A DNA stretch of 17,103 nt from an uncultured Oxalobacter sp. (GTDB taxonomy: Bacteria > Pseudomonadota > Gammaproteobacteria > Burkholderiales > Burkholderiaceae_D). This document shows positions 1 to 7,314 of this stretch, piece by piece. Where the stretch lies: contig CALGGD010000212.1 in assembly GCA_937916185.1 (NCBI GenBank), forward strand, positions 1 through 17,103, in the 5' to 3' direction. The position numbers were made by a program, and so were the translations under genes. Positions within the stretch are counted from its first letter, which is position 1, and each line of letters starts with the position of its first letter. Under the pieces are notes generated by a model. It had not been told where the DNA came from and made no database searches. It worked only from the letters and a program-made list of their open reading frames with translations.

Positions 1-2
1 AT

Positions 3-530
3 GCGCGCGTGCTGGATCTTTGCTGCGGCAGCGGCTGCATTGCCTGTGCCGTCGCGAAAGAGCTCCCGGCCACGAAGCTTGTGGCCGTGGATATCAGTCC
101 CAGTGCGCTGCAGATTTGCCGGGAAAACGTGGCTCTGAACCGCCTAAACTCCCGCGTTCTCTGTCTCCAGGCCGATGCGCTTGCTTCTCCTCCGATGGGA
201 ATCGGGCAGTTTGATGTTCTTGTTTCCAATCCGCCTTATATCCACCGTGAAGACCATCATCTGAAAGAAGGTGACCTGCGTTTTGAGCCGGAGAATGCCC
301 TGACGGATGGTGCTGATGGTCTGTCGGCGTTGGCCATACTGGTGGAAGGGGCACCTGATTATCTGAAAAACGGTGGCTGGCTGTTGATGGAGCACGGTTA
401 TAATCAGGCAGAGGCTGTCCAGGAAATGCTGGTACAGCGGGAATTTACAGCTGTGCAGAACTGGCGTGACCTGGCTGGCATCGGGCGTGTCAGTGGAGGG
501 TGTTGGCGTGGGCAGGGTAACGCAGGTTGA
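3..530 (+). CDS. prmC: Peptide chain release factor N5-glutamine methyltransferase, 3' part (5' end off the window)
   Basis: This would methylate the glutamine of the GGQ motif in release factors RF1 and RF2, using S-adenosylmethionine, in the cytoplasm. The frame is open from base 3 with no start in the window, so the N-terminal domain is missing; 175 residues remain. The SAM-binding motif VLDLCCGSG lies at the very beginning, and the substrate-glutamine motif NPPY at bases 228-239. The end, with MEHGYNQ followed by RDLAGIGRVSGG, is the usual betaproteobacterial PrmC tail and favours PrmC over the related PrmB. A GTG at base 9 is an internal valine codon, not a start. The gene ends 70 bases before purN, same strand, with no terminator seen between them. 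Confidence 0.9.
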   Translation, partial: ARVLDLCCGSGCIACAVAKELPATKLVAVDISPSALQICRENVALNRLNSRVLCLQADALASPPMGIGQFDVLVSNPPYIHREDHHLKEGDLRFEPENALTDGADGLSALAILVEGAPDYLKNGGWLLMEHGYNQAEAVQEMLVQREFTAVQNWRDLAGIGRVSGGCWRGQGNAG

Positions 531-600
531 TAGGGTTTGTTGACCAGGCAGACCGGATGTCATCGGTGGCAGTGGATTGATTTTTTGACGGTAGCAGACA

Positions 601-1254
601 ATGAAAAATATCGTGATTCTCATTTCAGGGCGTGGCAGCAACATGCAGACCATTGTCCAGAAATGCAAAGCAGAAAAATGGAACGCACGGATCAGCGCGG
701 TCATCAGCAACCGGGCAGATGCAGCTGGTCTGCAGTTTGCAGAGGGAGAGGGCATCCCGACGGCTGTGGTCTCCCATAAGGGGTATCCTGACCGGGAATC
801 GTATGATTCGGCTTTGATAGCAGCCATTGATGCTTATCAGCCGGATGTGGTTGTCCTGGCAGGGTTCATGCGCATCCTGACAGCTGGTTTTGTTGAGCAT
901 TATATGGGGCGTCTGCTGAATATCCATCCTTCACTGCTACCGAATTTCCGGGGACTGCATACCCATCAGCAGGCGATTGATGCAGGGGTCAGGGTACATG
1001 GTGCGACGGTACATTTTGTGACACCGGAACTGGATGGTGGCCCCATCATTGCGCAGGCAGTGGTGCCGGTCCTGCCGGATGACGATGAAGATACCTTGGC
1101 TGACCGTGTCCTCGAACAGGAACACCGGATTTATCCCCGGGTGGTCAGATGGGCTGTGGATGGTTTGGTGACGATGGATGGAAACGGCAGGGTGGTATTG
1201 GCACCCGAAGTGGTCAAGCCGTTGGATTATGTCCTGACAGGAGGCGGATTATGA
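601..1254 (+). CDS. purN: Phosphoribosylglycinamide formyltransferase (GAR transformylase)
   Basis: Transfers the formyl group of 10-formyltetrahydrofolate to GAR, the third step of purine synthesis. The 217-residue length is normal for PurN. The N-terminal nucleotide-binding loop ISGRGSN is at residues 8-14. The catalytic set known from E. coli (Asn106, His108, Asp144) appears one residue later, as N107 and H109 in NIHPSLLPNFRG and D145 in ELDGGPI. The ATG start gives the canonical MKNIVILISG opening; the Shine-Dalgarno is poor (only a GACGG-like stretch upstream). The stop codon overlaps the start of the next gene (ATGA at 1251-1254), indicating translational coupling. The family assignment is secure. 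Confidence 0.97.
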   Translation: MKNIVILISGRGSNMQTIVQKCKAEKWNARISAVISNRADAAGLQFAEGEGIPTAVVSHKGYPDRESYDSALIAAIDAYQPDVVVLAGFMRILTAGFVEHYMGRLLNIHPSLLPNFRGLHTHQQAIDAGVRVHGATVHFVTPELDGGPIIAQAVVPVLPDDDEDTLADRVLEQEHRIYPRVVRWAVDGLVTMDGNGRVVLAPEVVKPLDYVLTGGGL

Positions 1255-2507
1255 AGCTGCCACCGCTGGTGCTCAGGCATGCTGAGCAGGTCCTGAAGGA
1301 AGTCCTGCAGTTCAAGGGACCTGCGGATGCCCTGATTTCCCGTTATTTTCGGGGACATGCGAAACTGGGTATGCGTGAACGGGGTGCGGTGGCTGAATCG
1401 GTCTATCGGGTCTTGCGGAACCGGTTGGTTTACAACAACCTGGCAGAATCTGGGCAAGGTCCGCAGTCACGTCGGCTGGCATTGCTGTCGCTGTCGGATA
1501 TCTATGGTGTCGATGCCTTGTCTGGATTGTCAGAAGGGGAACAGGTCTGGCTTGAGCATATCCAGGTCATTGACCGTGGACAGTTGCCTGCCCGGCTCAG
1601 GACGAATCTGCCAGACTGGCTGTACAACCGGCTTGTCAAACAGTATGGCGAAGCGGAGACCCTCCAGATAGCGGATGTCCTGAATACGCCGGCTCCCTTG
1701 GACCTGCGGGTCAATTCCCTGAAGAACCGCCGTGAGGATGTGGTCAAGGTTCTGCAGGAAGTGCCGGTGGATTGTGAGATGACGCCTTATGCTGCGTCCG
1801 GGATACGGTTGGCGAAGAAGATTGCCCTCCAGAATATGCCGCTGTTCAAGAATGGTGGTGTCGAGGTTCAGGATGAAGGCAGCCAGCTGCTTGCGCAGAT
1901 TGTGGGTGCACGCCGTGGTGAACTGGTGGTCGATTTCTGTGCTGGGGCAGGGGGCAAGACATTGGCATTGGGGGCGACCATGCGCAATACCGGACGGCTC
2001 TATGCGTTTGAAGTCTCTGAAAAACGGCTATCCAATATGAAGCCCCGCCTTGCGCGGAGTGGTCTGTCCAATGTCCATCCTGTCAAGATCGCCCATGAAC
2101 ACGATGCCCGGATCAAGCGCCTTGCCCGGAAGGCGGACCGGGGGTTGGTGGATTCCCCATGCAGCGGGTTGGGAACGCTCCGCCGCAATCCAGACCTGAA
2201 ATGGCGGCAGACGGAAGATGCCATTGCAGAGATGAATGGCAAGCAAAGGGAAATCCTGGCATCGGCAGCCCGTCTGGTAAAACCGGGGGGACGCTTGGTC
2301 TATGCGACATGCAGCCTGTTGGAAGATGAGAATGAGCAGGTTGTTGCGGATTTCCTTGCCAAGGATGACCGTTTTGCCCTTGTACCGATGCACCAGGTGC
2401 TGGCAGAAGCCAAGATTGACCTTGAGATGGGGGATTACCTGAAGCTGATGCCGCATAAGCACCAGACAGACGGTTTTTTCGCAGCGGTGCTTGAACGGAA
2501 GAAATGA
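1251..2507 (+). CDS. RsmB/Sun-family 16S rRNA (cytosine-C5) methyltransferase
   Basis: Predicted SAM-dependent RNA m5C methyltransferase. The ATG at 1251 overlaps the purN stop and is preceded by AGGAGG, so it is preferred over in-frame upstream codons; it gives 418 residues. An N-terminal helical NusB-like/RNA-binding part spans about residues 1-150. The SAM motif is DFCAGAGGKT (228-237). Both cysteines of the two-cysteine mechanism are present: C304 in DSPCSG and C354 in YATCS, the latter being the expected nucleophile. RsmB itself (C967 of 16S rRNA) is the likeliest identity, but several paralogues share this architecture and I cannot separate them by eye, so no symbol is given. It is the last gene of the cluster before the terminator at 2544. 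Confidence 0.88.
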   Translation: MKLPPLVLRHAEQVLKEVLQFKGPADALISRYFRGHAKLGMRERGAVAESVYRVLRNRLVYNNLAESGQGPQSRRLALLSLSDIYGVDALSGLSEGEQVWLEHIQVIDRGQLPARLRTNLPDWLYNRLVKQYGEAETLQIADVLNTPAPLDLRVNSLKNRREDVVKVLQEVPVDCEMTPYAASGIRLAKKIALQNMPLFKNGGVEVQDEGSQLLAQIVGARRGELVVDFCAGAGGKTLALGATMRNTGRLYAFEVSEKRLSNMKPRLARSGLSNVHPVKIAHEHDARIKRLARKADRGLVDSPCSGLGTLRRNPDLKWRQTEDAIAEMNGKQREILASAARLVKPGGRLVYATCSLLEDENEQVVADFLAKDDRFALVPMHQVLAEAKIDLEMGDYLKLMPHKHQTDGFFAAVLERKK

Positions 2508-2543
2508 CCGTTCAGCCGGTTGCTGAAAACCCCGGTTTTTAAA

Positions 2544-2583
2544 CGATGGCATTGCCAGTCAAGGCGATGCCATTGCTGTTTTT
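2544..2583 (+). terminator. Rho-independent terminator after the rRNA methyltransferase gene
   Basis: CGATGGCATTGCC (2544-2556) pairs with GGCGATGCCATTG (2563-2575) across loop AGTCAA, a 13-bp stem with two G-T pairs, followed by CTGTTTTT. It sits 37 bases after the stop codon and should end the prmC-purN-methyltransferase transcript. Confidence 0.8.
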
Positions 2584-2633
2584 GGATGGGAAGTTGGCAG
2601 GGCTGGGCAACTGGTAAAGTTTTCTCTGGAAAT

Positions 2634-2669
2634 ATCCATGAAAACATGAACGATGTTTTCCGCATGGAT
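2634..2669. repeat. Imperfect inverted repeat in the gap before the hydantoinase gene
   Basis: ATCCATGAAAACAT (2634-2647) is followed after GAACG by ATGTTTT-CCG-CATGGAT (2653-2669). All 14 bases of the left arm pair, with a three-base bulge (CCG) in the right arm. There is no T tract, so it is not an obvious terminator. The gap 2584-2843 otherwise shows no convincing gene or sigma-70 promoter by eye. It could be an operator or a transcript leader structure. Confidence 0.45.
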
Positions 2670-2843
2670 GTTACAATGCACTGATGTTGCCAATAAGCCA
2701 GATGGTCTGGGAAGCGGGCAGGCAGCAGTATCTTCCTGACACCGTTTTTTCATGGCACCCACCCGATTTAACGCATTCAAAAACGATATGGTTAGATTCT
2801 CATTGTTGAAATCCTCCATAGCACCACATTTAAGGAGATGCTT

Positions 2844-4505
2844 ATGATCCTTGGCATTGATGTTGGGGGTACGCATACCGATTCGGTCCTGATGGAAAAC
2901 CGAACGATTATCCGTAAATCCAAAGTGCTGACTGATAAGGAAAACATCCTCAAGTCTGTCCTGATGGCGACGGAAGCCGTTGCAAAGCCGGAAGACCTCA
3001 AGAACCTGCAGCGTATTGTCCTGTCAACCACACTGACGACCAATGCAGTGGTCCAGAACCAGCTGGACAAGGTTGGCCTGATTGTCATGAACGGTCCTGG
3101 GGTTTCCCCGAAAGACCTGCCGCTGACGGAACAGGCGAATTATGTGACCGGTTATATGAGCCACCGGGGCATCGAGGCTGAAGCGCCGAACAACAGTGAA
3201 CTGAACGGCCTGAAAGAGAAGTTCAGGAAAGACGGCATCCGGCATTTCGCCATCATCGGCAAGCTCTCCACGCGCAACCCGGCACATGAAAACGAAGTCA
3301 ATGAAGTCATGCGTGACCTGGCGGAACATGCTTCCCAGAGCCATCAGCTTTCCGGGGCGTTGAATTTCCCACGCCGCATCTCAACCACTTACCTGAATGA
3401 GGCTGTCTGGGCACTCCAGCAGAAACTGGCTGACCAGCTCCGGATTTATATGGACAAGATCGGTGTCAATGTACCGCTGTATATCCTGAAGGCAGACGGG
3501 GGTACGATTGATGTGAATGCCTCCCGTGAAACCCCTGTCCAGACCATCCTTTCCGGTCCTGCCGCAACCATCATGGGTGTCCTGCCGCATGTGACGACTG
3601 AAAAGGATTCGATCTCGGTGGATATCGGCGGCACCACAACCGATATCGCCCTGTTTGCCGACGGGGTGCCCCTGCTGGAACCACAGGGCATCACGATTGA
3701 AGGGCATAAGACTTCCGTCCGTGGGTTGCTGACCCATTCCATCGGGGTTGGTGGTGACAGCCATGTCCGTTTTGAAAATGGTACCTTGCTGCTGGGACCT
3801 GAACGGAAAGGCGCAGCCATGGCATTCGGTGGTTCAGTACCCACCACGACCGATGCGTTGATTGTCCTGGGTATCGCCGATATCGGTGACAAGGCCAAGG
3901 CGATGGAAGCGATGAAGCAGCTGGCGGCTGAAGGCAATACGACACCGGAAGCAGTGGCAGACCAGGTTGTTGACCTGGCATGCCAGCTGATTGTCGACAA
4001 GGTCAATGCGATGCTGGAAGAAATCAACAGCAAGCCGGTCTATACCATCCATGAACTGCTGGAAGGCAGGAAGATTGAGCCGAAGGAAGTGCTGGTTGTC
4101 GGTGGTCCGGCTCCTTACATGGCGGAACGGATCGGCAAGATGCTGGGCATCCCGGCGGTTGTCCCGAATGATTCCGATGTCATCAATGCCAGCGGTGCGG
4201 CGACAGCCCGTACGACGGTTGAACTGAACCTGGTTGCTGATACGGAAGCCCAGGTCCTGAGCATTGCCGAGGAAGGTATCCAGCAGGAAATCTCCAGGCG
4301 CTTCACCGTGGATGATGCGATTGCATTGGGTACTGAAAAACTGATTGCCCGGGCGAAGCAGGCTGGTGCGAAAGACCAGGATATCGAGGTGGAGGTTGCG
4401 GACAGGCAGGTCTTCAATGTGGTCCGTGGCTATTCAACCACCGGTAAGAACATGCGTGTCAGACTCCAGGTCAAGCCGGGTCTGATCAAAGATGAATCGA
4501 AATAA
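2844..4505 (+). CDS. HyuA-type hydantoinase/oxoprolinase family protein, short form
   Basis: Member of the ATP-dependent hydantoinase/5-oxoprolinase A family (ASKHA fold), which opens cyclic amides such as hydantoins or oxoproline. The family is known to use ATP; the substrate here is unknown. AAGGAG at 2832-2837 directly abuts an ATG at 2838 but lies six bases before the ATG at 2844, so 2844 is chosen; it gives the usual MILGIDVGGT opening and 553 residues. Phosphate-binding motifs: GIDVGGTHTD (4-13) and VDIGGTTTD (259-267), with SIGVGGDS (299-306) and VVGGPAP (418-424) further on. The C-terminus RGYSTTGKN...VKPGLI is typical of the short HyuA branch, which lacks the extra C-terminal part of full 5-oxoprolinases. 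No HyuB partner is adjacent; an HDAC-like gene follows after 15 bases. Confidence 0.85.
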   Translation: MILGIDVGGTHTDSVLMENRTIIRKSKVLTDKENILKSVLMATEAVAKPEDLKNLQRIVLSTTLTTNAVVQNQLDKVGLIVMNGPGVSPKDLPLTEQANYVTGYMSHRGIEAEAPNNSELNGLKEKFRKDGIRHFAIIGKLSTRNPAHENEVNEVMRDLAEHASQSHQLSGALNFPRRISTTYLNEAVWALQQKLADQLRIYMDKIGVNVPLYILKADGGTIDVNASRETPVQTILSGPAATIMGVLPHVTTEKDSISVDIGGTTTDIALFADGVPLLEPQGITIEGHKTSVRGLLTHSIGVGGDSHVRFENGTLLLGPERKGAAMAFGGSVPTTTDALIVLGIADIGDKAKAMEAMKQLAAEGNTTPEAVADQVVDLACQLIVDKVNAMLEEINSKPVYTIHELLEGRKIEPKEVLVVGGPAPYMAERIGKMLGIPAVVPNDSDVINASGAATARTTVELNLVADTEAQVLSIAEEGIQQEISRRFTVDDAIALGTEKLIARAKQAGAKDQDIEVEVADRQVFNVVRGYSTTGKNMRVRLQVKPGLIKDESK

Positions 4506-4520
4506 AGAAAGGAGCCTTCC

Positions 4521-5834
4521 GTGAAAAAGAAAACAGGACTGGTTTTTTTCCCGGCATATGACTATGCGATTACGCCGACCCATCCAGAACGTGAAGAACG
4601 CCTTCTTTATACACAGGACCAGGTGGTTGAAGAAGGTCTTCTCGATTTCGACAATGTCAAGGAATACAAGCCTGACCTGGCAACACCGGCTGACATCAAC
4701 CGTGTCCATTTCTGTGTGCCGGGCATCGATGAGATTGTCCATACCTCCCATCTGATTTCTGTCGGTGGCACACTGACCGCCGCAGACAAGGTGATGACCG
4801 GTGAAGTGGACAATGCCTTCGCCTTGGTCCGCCCTTGCGGGCATCATTCGTTCCGTGTTGTCCATGGCAGCCGTGGTTTCTGTACGCTGAATATGGAAGC
4901 CATCATGATTGAATATATCCGCCAGAAATACGGTGTGAAGAAAATCGCCGTGGTCGATACCGACTGCCATCATGGTGACGGTTCCCAGGACATTTTCTGG
5001 CATGACCCGGACACCCTGTTCATCTCCATGCATCAGGATGGCAGGACCCTCTATCCAGGTTCCGGTTTCCCGGATGAGGCGGGTGGGCCGAATGCCTATG
5101 GTTCCATCGTCAACCTGCCGATGCCGCCTGAAACCTGTGAAGAGGGTTTCCTGTATGTGCTGGACAATATCGTCATGCCACTGCTGGACGATTTCAAGCC
5201 GGATCTGATTGTGAACTCCGCCGGTCAGGACAACCATTATTCTGACCCGATTACCAACATGAAGTTCACCGCACATGGCTATGCGGTGCTGAATGACCGT
5301 CTGCAACCGCATCTGGCAGTCCTGGAAGGAGGGTATTCGATTGAAAGCGCTTTGCCATACATCAATACCGGCATCATCCTGGCGATGGCCGGTCTGGATT
5401 ACAGCCATATCAAGGAGCCGGACTACAGTGCCCGTGACCAGATCCAGTCACAGCACATCACCAGCTACCTGAAACAGCTGAAGGACTATACACTGGAAGC
5501 CTGGAAGAGCAAGGAGGCTCTGCGCCGCCGTGCTTATCCAGACAGGCCGTTCCATACCCGTAACCGCAGTATTTTCTATGATACCGACTACATCCGTGAA
5601 ACCCAGACGGAAACCGTCAGGACATGCAAGGAATGCAGTGGTGCTGTTGTCATCGAGTCCAAGGCGGATACTGGCCGCAGAAGCCGCATCAAGGCAGTCC
5701 ATCTGCCACGCCACTGCTGTAGTGCCTGCCGCAAGTGGGCAACGGAGGAGTTTGAGAAAGGCCGTGAAGAAGGCTTCTTCCAGACATTCCTGCAAGACCG
5801 TGAGAATGACACCTATACGGTGGAAGAGCAGTAA
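4521..5834 (+). CDS. Histone deacetylase-like / acetylpolyamine amidohydrolase-type zinc hydrolase with C-terminal Cys-rich tail
   Basis: Arginase/deacetylase-fold zinc amidohydrolase, expected to remove acetyl or other acyl groups from an amine. The GTG start is set by AAAGGAG nine bases upstream; 437 residues. The His-His pair is H108-H109 (RPCGHHSF). Zinc ligands are D148 and H150 (VDTDCHHGDG) and D237 (SAGQDNHYSDP), and the transition-state tyrosine is Y272 in LEGGY. All catalytic positions of the family are therefore present. The catalytic domain ends near residue 300. After it comes a charged helical stretch and a cysteine cluster, C369/C372 and C399/C400/C403, resembling a zinc ribbon, which ordinary bacterial members lack. 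It is probably co-transcribed with the HyuA-type gene. A protein deacetylase, acetylpolyamine hydrolase or N-acyl amide hydrolase are all possible. Confidence 0.85.
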   Translation: MKKKTGLVFFPAYDYAITPTHPEREERLLYTQDQVVEEGLLDFDNVKEYKPDLATPADINRVHFCVPGIDEIVHTSHLISVGGTLTAADKVMTGEVDNAFALVRPCGHHSFRVVHGSRGFCTLNMEAIMIEYIRQKYGVKKIAVVDTDCHHGDGSQDIFWHDPDTLFISMHQDGRTLYPGSGFPDEAGGPNAYGSIVNLPMPPETCEEGFLYVLDNIVMPLLDDFKPDLIVNSAGQDNHYSDPITNMKFTAHGYAVLNDRLQPHLAVLEGGYSIESALPYINTGIILAMAGLDYSHIKEPDYSARDQIQSQHITSYLKQLKDYTLEAWKSKEALRRRAYPDRPFHTRNRSIFYDTDYIRETQTETVRTCKECSGAVVIESKADTGRRSRIKAVHLPRHCCSACRKWATEEFEKGREEGFFQTFLQDRENDTYTVEEQ

Positions 5835-5849
5835 TCCAAGCTGTTGCAG

Positions 5850-5887
5850 CCAACAAAAAGCCGACCTGATGGTCGGCTTTTTGTTGG
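5850..5887. terminator. Strong bidirectional terminator between convergent genes
   Basis: A perfect 17-bp inverted repeat: CCAACAAAAAGCCGACC (5850-5866), loop TGAT, then its complement to 5887. The GC core is flanked by AAAAA and TTTTT, so it works in both directions. It lies between the HDAC-like gene (stop 5834) and the convergent MBL-fold gene (stop 5958). Confidence 0.92.
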
Positions 5888-5957
5888 GATGGATACAACG
5901 ACAAGGAGCAGGAAAATTGAGTATCACCCAATAGAAACAGTTACAAGAAAAGCATCA

Positions 5958-6917
5958 TCATGCGCAGCCGCAACCCCCACCGCAGCCACAGCCGCCATGA
6001 CACATTTCATAATAGGCACCGGTTGTGTTCCGTGGCATTTCACCCAAGTCGATGACGATGCCGGTATGCCCGAAGGAAACGATGTCTTTGCCCAGATAAT
6101 CCTGCATCTGCTGCATCGCATTATCCCCGGTGCAGTGGCATGGAATCATCCAGTCCATCTTCCAGCCTTTCATCGCTTCAAGGGTCTTGTTCATCCGGTA
6201 TGCTGATGCACGGATCAGGTGCATGCCACCGACAATCCCACTGATTTTCTCAATGCCGGAAACCTGACGGATGTAGTTGACCGTATTGACGATACCGGAA
6301 TGGCAGCAGCCCAGCAGGATGACCAGCCCTTTATCAGTCTCAAACCACATCGACATGTCATCGGAAACCGGGTCTGGTTTGGTGGCTTCTGCATCCAGGA
6401 ACAGGGCATCACCGACATCCTCGAAATCTGTCAGACGGGGAACCGGTCCAGTGACCCCAACCCCCGGCAACAGGTACAAAGGCTGGTTCAACACATGCCG
6501 CAGTCCCAGGAAAGACAGGTTGCTGAGGATCCGTTTTGCGCTGGGTGGCGGTGACCAGTTCTTGGCATCTTCCCCTGGGCGGCAGCAGAAGCGGTCATAT
6601 TCGATATTCGCACCGCAGTACATCGGTACCGATGGGTTCAGGGCATAGAAATCTGCCAGGTTGTCAGTATGGTCATCATGACCATGGCTCATCACCAGGG
6701 CTTCTGCTTCGGCAAGATTGATGCCCAGCACTTTTGCATTATTCAGGATGACCCCTTTCTGACCGGTATCGAACAGGATACGGCGGTCACGGATCTTGAT
6801 CCAGGCAGCAAAACCATGCACACAGGACAGGCCTTCGCCTGCTTTGTTGTCAACGAGAAGGGTGATGCTGGATGGCTGTTCTCCGCATCCACAGGCATTT
6901 TCAACAGCTTCAGACAT
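5958..6917 (-). CDS. MBL-fold metallohydrolase with Cys/Gly-rich termini
   Basis: Metallo-beta-lactamase-fold hydrolase of 319 residues. The zinc signature SHGHDDH is at residues 77-83, with later metal-site candidates H206 (LGCCHSG), H233 (GGMH) and H261 (IPCHCTG). The overall pattern resembles the COG1237 group, annotated in archaea as ribofuranosylaminobenzene 5'-phosphate synthase-like, but the reaction in bacteria is not established and I do not assign one. Odd features are ACGCGE at residues 8-13 and a C-terminal tail rich in Cys and Gly from residue 306 (six Cys in the last 14 residues), which look metal-binding. The ATG at 6917 is preceded by AAAGAG six bases upstream. It stands alone, convergent with the HDAC-like gene. 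Confidence 0.82.
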   Translation of the reverse strand: MSEAVENACGCGEQPSSITLLVDNKAGEGLSCVHGFAAWIKIRDRRILFDTGQKGVILNNAKVLGINLAEAEALVMSHGHDDHTDNLADFYALNPSVPMYCGANIEYDRFCCRPGEDAKNWSPPPSAKRILSNLSFLGLRHVLNQPLYLLPGVGVTGPVPRLTDFEDVGDALFLDAEATKPDPVSDDMSMWFETDKGLVILLGCCHSGIVNTVNYIRQVSGIEKISGIVGGMHLIRASAYRMNKTLEAMKGWKMDWMIPCHCTGDNAMQQMQDYLGKDIVSFGHTGIVIDLGEMPRNTTGAYYEMCHGGCGCGGGCGCA

Positions 6918-6951
6918 GATTGGCTCTTTGAAAGGGTTAAGGATTGGATAA

Positions 6952-6978
6952 ATGATAGCGTATTTTTTCAGTAAGCAA
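6952..6978 (-). promoter_or_regulatory. Possible promoter of the MBL-fold gene
   Basis: Read on the minus strand, TTGCTT (6978-6973) lies 15 bases before TATCAT (6957-6952), about 35 bases upstream of the ATG. The -35 match and spacing are weak. Confidence 0.3.
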
Positions 6979-7002
6979 CTATTTTTTTGATAAAAATAAA
7001 TA

Positions 7003-7016
7003 ATGTTTTAAAACAT
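7003..7016. promoter_or_regulatory. Perfect 14-bp palindrome ATGTTTTAAAACAT
   Basis: Perfect dyad in the AT-rich gap about 90 bases upstream of the MBL gene. It could be a regulator-binding site. Similar TGTTTnAAACA cores occur at 13650-13666, and as separated half-sites at 2641-2659. Confidence 0.35.
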
Positions 7017-7099
7017 GTTGTTATAGCATTTATTTAAAGTTAATTAGATTATTTTTGTCTTATTTGTACTGACAGATTATGACATAAAACTGTCAATAA

Positions 7100-7115
7100 C
7101 TGCCATAAATGGCAG
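7100..7115. promoter_or_regulatory. Palindrome CTGCCAT-AA-ATGGCAG
   Basis: Seven-base arms with a two-base centre. A second inverted repeat, TGACAG (7070-7075) with CTGTCA (7090-7095), lies just before it. There is no T tract. Operator function is possible but unproven. Confidence 0.35.
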
Positions 7116-7264
7116 ATATTGGAAATCATCGACATTTTATTTGACAATAAGGAAGAGTCTTTGGAATTTAGGTGGCGGGATGCTGTCAGGTATTGGATGG
7201 CTCAGAAGGTATGGACTGTTCGGCAGAAGGGATTTTCCTGGTCAGGGAAATGGGGAAGGCGCAT

Positions 7265-7294
7265 GAAAAAACGGCACTCCGGAGAGTGCCGTTT
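7265..7294 (-). terminator. Rho-independent terminator of frc
   Basis: AAACGGCACT (7269-7278) and AGTGCCGTTT (7285-7294) form a 10-bp stem with loop CCGGAG. On the minus strand it is followed by a run of T (the A tract at 7265-7270). It starts 20 bases after the frc stop. Confidence 0.9.
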
Positions 7295-7314
7295 CAATGG
7301 AAAGGAACGTGTTA

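Larger units (their letters stand above)
6979..7264. other. AT-rich intergenic region between the MBL gene and frc
   Basis: No gene is supported here. Bases 6961-7080 have only 21 G/C in 120, far below the flanking genes. The part from about 7119 to the frc terminator is of normal composition; a short open frame there runs into the terminator and looks fortuitous. The region lies upstream of the MBL gene and downstream of frc, and holds the palindromes listed separately. Confidence 0.7.

Noticed and set aside
144..827. A 227-codon minus-strand frame across prmC and purN
   Set aside because: It lies opposite two well-supported genes and its protein resembles nothing known.
2559..2876. A 105-codon minus-strand frame covering the gap before the HyuA gene
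   Set aside because: It overlaps the HyuA ribosome site and start as well as the terminator of the preceding gene, and shows no family features.
4434..5408. A 324-codon open frame antisense to the HDAC-like gene
   Set aside because: It overlaps a gene with all catalytic motifs intact, is His-rich and Met-rich as mirror frames usually are, and has no ribosome site worth noting.
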